Assembly: GCA_023438785.1 (NCBI GenBank)
Contig: JAEXQJ010000391.1
Coordinates: forward strand, 1-5,986
Reading direction: 5' to 3'
Source: Pseudomonadota bacterium
GTDB lineage: Bacteria > Myxococcota_A > Polyangia > Fen-1088
Length of the DNA stretch: 5,986 bases
A model generated the notes under the pieces. It was not told where the DNA came from. It worked only from the letters and a program-made list of their open reading frames with translations, and did no database searches. Below, piece by piece: positions 4,628 through 5,986 of this stretch; the stretch's first letter is position 1; every line of letters begins with the position of its first letter. Position numbers and translations under genes: made by a program.

Positions 4628-5475
4628 GGGCTCGGCTCGCCCTTCTGGCCGTCGCCACACTGGTCACGTCGGCCCTGACCTTGGCCGCGTGCAAGTGGAA
4701 CGCGCCCTTGCTGATCGTTCGCGATGGCGGATGGGATGAGGATGCAGCGACAGATGCCGACCCCCGTTGCATCAGGCCTGCGACAGCCGACGCGGGTGGA
4801 CTGAGCGAAGGCTTGATCGCCTGGTACCGCTGCGAAGCGGCGAGGGGCACGTCCGCGACGGTGCTGGCGGATTCTTCGCCTCTCGGCCACGATGCCAGAC
4901 TGGTCACGGGCGCGGGTGGAGCGTCAGGCTACAGCTTCGCCCCCGGCAAGGTGGGCAACGCGCTGAGGCTGTCGTACACGAACAAGGGCTACGTGGCCCT
5001 GCCCGCCGGTTTGCTGAGGGATGCGTGCGAGGCCACCATCGCCACGTGGGTCTATGTCAACAGCAACGTCAACGCGTGGACGCGCATCTGGGACTTTGGC
5101 CAGGACACGACCACATACATGTTCCTGACCCCCATCACGAACCTGGACAACTTGGCGCGTTTCGGAATTAGCGTGGCCGGCAATACGCAGGAGCAGACGA
5201 TCAAGGGTCAGACTGCTGTCCCCACGCTCAAATGGACGCACGTCGCGGTCGTCCTGGGACCCGCGGGCGGAACGCTCTACCTCGACGGCGCGCCGGTCGA
5301 GACGAACGCGACGATGACTCTGCGCCCAATCGATTTGGGGAGCACGATGAACAACTTCATCGGCCGCTCCCAGTTCTCTGACGACCCGTATCTGGACGCT
5401 GACATCGACGAGTTCCGCGTTTACGACCGCGCCCTGTCGCCAGATGAGATCCGGAGCCTGGCGAACGGTTCCTGA
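4624..5475 (+). CDS. LamG-domain (concanavalin-A-like jellyroll) lipoprotein
   Basis: A 283-aa predicted lipoprotein. The start is taken as GTG 4624, which overlaps the preceding stop in GTGA and has GGTGGAGG (4607-4614) 9 nt upstream; the longer open frame upstream is a shadow of the barrel gene. Residues 1-22 form a lipoprotein signal peptide with lipobox LAAC and Cys23 as the lipidation site. An Asp-rich linker (34-48) leads into a LamG-like domain (about 62-283). Its marks are the opening GLIAWYRCE block (63-71) with DSSPLGHDARL, then FAPGKVGNALRL, a Y-V-ALP strand, ATIATWVYVN, KWTHVAVVL, GTLYLDGAPV, and the closing DIDEFRVYDRALSPDEIRSL, all typical of LamG_3-type domains. Such domains usually bind carbohydrate or protein ligands and have no catalytic residues. 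Cys49, Cys70 and Cys135 could form a disulfide. Being last in the sigma operon and lipid-anchored, it may serve as the surface or periplasmic sensor; that role is inference. Confidence 0.88.
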   Translation: MRARLALLAVATLVTSALTLAACKWNAPLLIVRDGGWDEDAATDADPRCIRPATADAGGLSEGLIAWYRCEAARGTSATVLADSSPLGHDARLVTGAGGASGYSFAPGKVGNALRLSYTNKGYVALPAGLLRDACEATIATWVYVNSNVNAWTRIWDFGQDTTTYMFLTPITNLDNLARFGISVAGNTQEQTIKGQTAVPTLKWTHVAVVLGPAGGTLYLDGAPVETNATMTLRPIDLGSTMNNFIGRSQFSDDPYLDADIDEFRVYDRALSPDEIRSLANGS

Positions 5476-5487
5476 GGCCCGCCTCAG
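5472..5487 (+). terminator. Hairpin at the end of the sigma operon
   Basis: CTGAGGC (5472-5478) and GCCTCAG (5481-5487) are perfect inverse complements separated by 2 nt, which in practice gives a 6-bp stem with a 4-nt loop. The TGA stop of the LamG gene (5473-5475) lies inside the left arm. No T run follows, so it may be a weak terminator or a 3'-end protecting hairpin rather than a canonical Rho-independent site. Confidence 0.4.
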
Positions 5488-5565
5488 CTCGCAACGCTGT
5501 TCCCCCGGCGGCACGAATGGACAGCCATTCGAACGGTCGGGTCATGAGCGCGGACCGGGACACCG

Positions 5566-5586
5566 TCCTTTGCTGCGGCAGCAGGA
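5566..5586 (+). other. Small stem-loop between the sigma operon and the lipoprotein gene
   Basis: TCC (5566-5568) and TGCTG (5571-5575) can pair with CAGCA (5579-5583) and GGA (5584-5586), giving 8 bp with a 2-nt bulge and a 3-nt loop (CGG). No T run follows. It may be part of the leader of the next gene or chance. I saw no clear promoter in the remaining spacer. Confidence 0.2.
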
Positions 5587-5656
5587 AACTTGCATTCAAG
5601 CGTGCGCCAGTTTTCCAGGCCCGCGCACCTAGAGGGGTAACCGAGAGGGACAATCT

Positions 5657-5986
5657 ATGACGAAGCAAACCATTTCCTCGCTGGTCCTTTGTGTCGCGGG
5701 CCTGTCGCTTGCCTCCTGTGGAGGCTCATCATCTGGCGACGGCAACCAAGGCGGCTCCGGGGACACCGGCGGACGCAGCAGCGGAGGCACGAGCGGCGCG
5801 GGAGGCACCGCCGGCGGCGCGGGAGGCTCTTCGGGGGGCAGGGTGGCCGGTTCAGGTGGAACATCGACGGGCGGCACCGGGTCAGGTGGCACCCAACTAG
5901 GCGGCAACACGGGCGGAGGCAAGGCTGGCACGGGCGGTAGTGGCACGGGCGGCAGCGGCACGGGCGGCAGTGGCATGGGTGGGGGT
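5657..5986 (+). CDS. Glycine-rich repeat lipoprotein, N-terminal part (runs off window)
   Basis: An open frame of 110 codons from ATG 5657 to the window edge with no stop, so the 3' end is missing. GAGAGGGA (5643-5650) sits 6 nt upstream as ribosome binding site. The N-terminus is a lipoprotein signal: a basic start (MTKQ), a hydrophobic core (SSLVLCVAGLSL) and lipobox LASC with Cys21. Almost everything after it is Gly/Ser/Thr low complexity, ending in GTGGS repeats. Polyangial genomes contain many lipoproteins of this form, in which the glycine-rich stretch serves as a spacer before a folded domain. That domain is not in view, so no function can be given. The amino-acid style matches the glycine-rich part of the protein at the left edge of the window. 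Confidence 0.85.
   Translation, partial: MTKQTISSLVLCVAGLSLASCGGSSSGDGNQGGSGDTGGRSSGGTSGAGGTAGGAGGSSGGRVAGSGGTSTGGTGSGGTQLGGNTGGGKAGTGGSGTGGSGTGGSGMGGG
5927..5986 (+). repeat. 15-bp tandem repeats encoding GTGGS
   Basis: Four 15-bp units begin at 5927, 5942, 5957 and 5972. The first three encode GTGGS with only third-base differences; the fourth is divergent (GMGGG). The array probably continues beyond the window. Units are in frame, so copy-number change would alter spacer length only. Confidence 0.85.

Noticed and set aside
3715..4890. A 391-codon minus-strand open frame across the barrel and LamG genes
   Set aside because: It is antisense to two well-supported overlapping genes. Its product is Arg/Pro/Ala-rich without a recognisable fold.
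5584..5610. GGAAAC at 5584-5589 as an ECF-type promoter for the glycine-rich lipoprotein
   Set aside because: CGT at 5601 is too close, and no -10 element lies at the proper spacing.
5629..5976. A minus-strand proline-rich open frame (LPPVP repeats)
   Set aside because: It is the reverse-strand reading of the GTGGS repeats of the lipoprotein gene, which has a proper RBS and lipobox.

Overview
The window looks like a chromosomal segment of a myxobacterium (phylum Myxococcota), most likely of the Sorangium/Polyangium type. The evidence is high overall GC, frequent GTG starts, glycine-rich low-complexity surface proteins, and two proteins ending in a MYXO-CTERM tail (Cys, then Gly/Ser, one hydrophobic segment and a basic end). 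The taxonomic call is inference from these traits. All credible genes are on the + strand. No tRNA, rRNA, CRISPR array, transposase or other mobile element was seen.

Region 1 (1-1401) carries secreted, surface-anchored products. The 3' end of a glycine-rich MYXO-CTERM protein is followed after 31 bp by a complete gene for a family GH16 beta-glucanase (lichenase). This enzyme has the circularly permuted layout known from Fibrobacter succinogenes: the catalytic half comes first, and the strand block that is N-terminal in Bacillus lichenases comes after it. It also has a signal peptide, an Asp/Thr/Pro-rich linker and its own MYXO-CTERM tail. Part of its coding sequence is much more AT-rich than its neighbours.

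Region 2 (1402-1909) is about 500 bp with no convincing gene. It holds a possible 3' structured element or terminator after the glucanase, an orphan Shine-Dalgarno-like sequence, and a hairpin immediately before the ribosome binding site of the next gene.

Region 3 (1910-5475) is a tight four-gene operon in which each stop overlaps the next start (8, 4 and 4 nt). It encodes an ECF sigma factor, a single-pass membrane protein with a FecR-type domain and a C-terminal TPR-like region (probable sigma regulator), an exported protein with a probable outer-membrane beta-barrel, and a lipoprotein with a LamG/concanavalin-A-like jellyroll domain. The order suggests an envelope-spanning signalling system: a surface lectin-like lipoprotein and outer-membrane protein passing a signal through the periplasmic FecR domain to the sigma factor. 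It resembles FecIRA signalling but has no TonB-dependent receptor. The ligand and regulon are unknown; the neighbouring glucanase is a tempting but untested candidate target. A hairpin at the last stop codon may end the operon.

Region 4 (5476-5986) is a 181-bp spacer followed by the start of another gene, a glycine-rich repeat lipoprotein that runs off the window.
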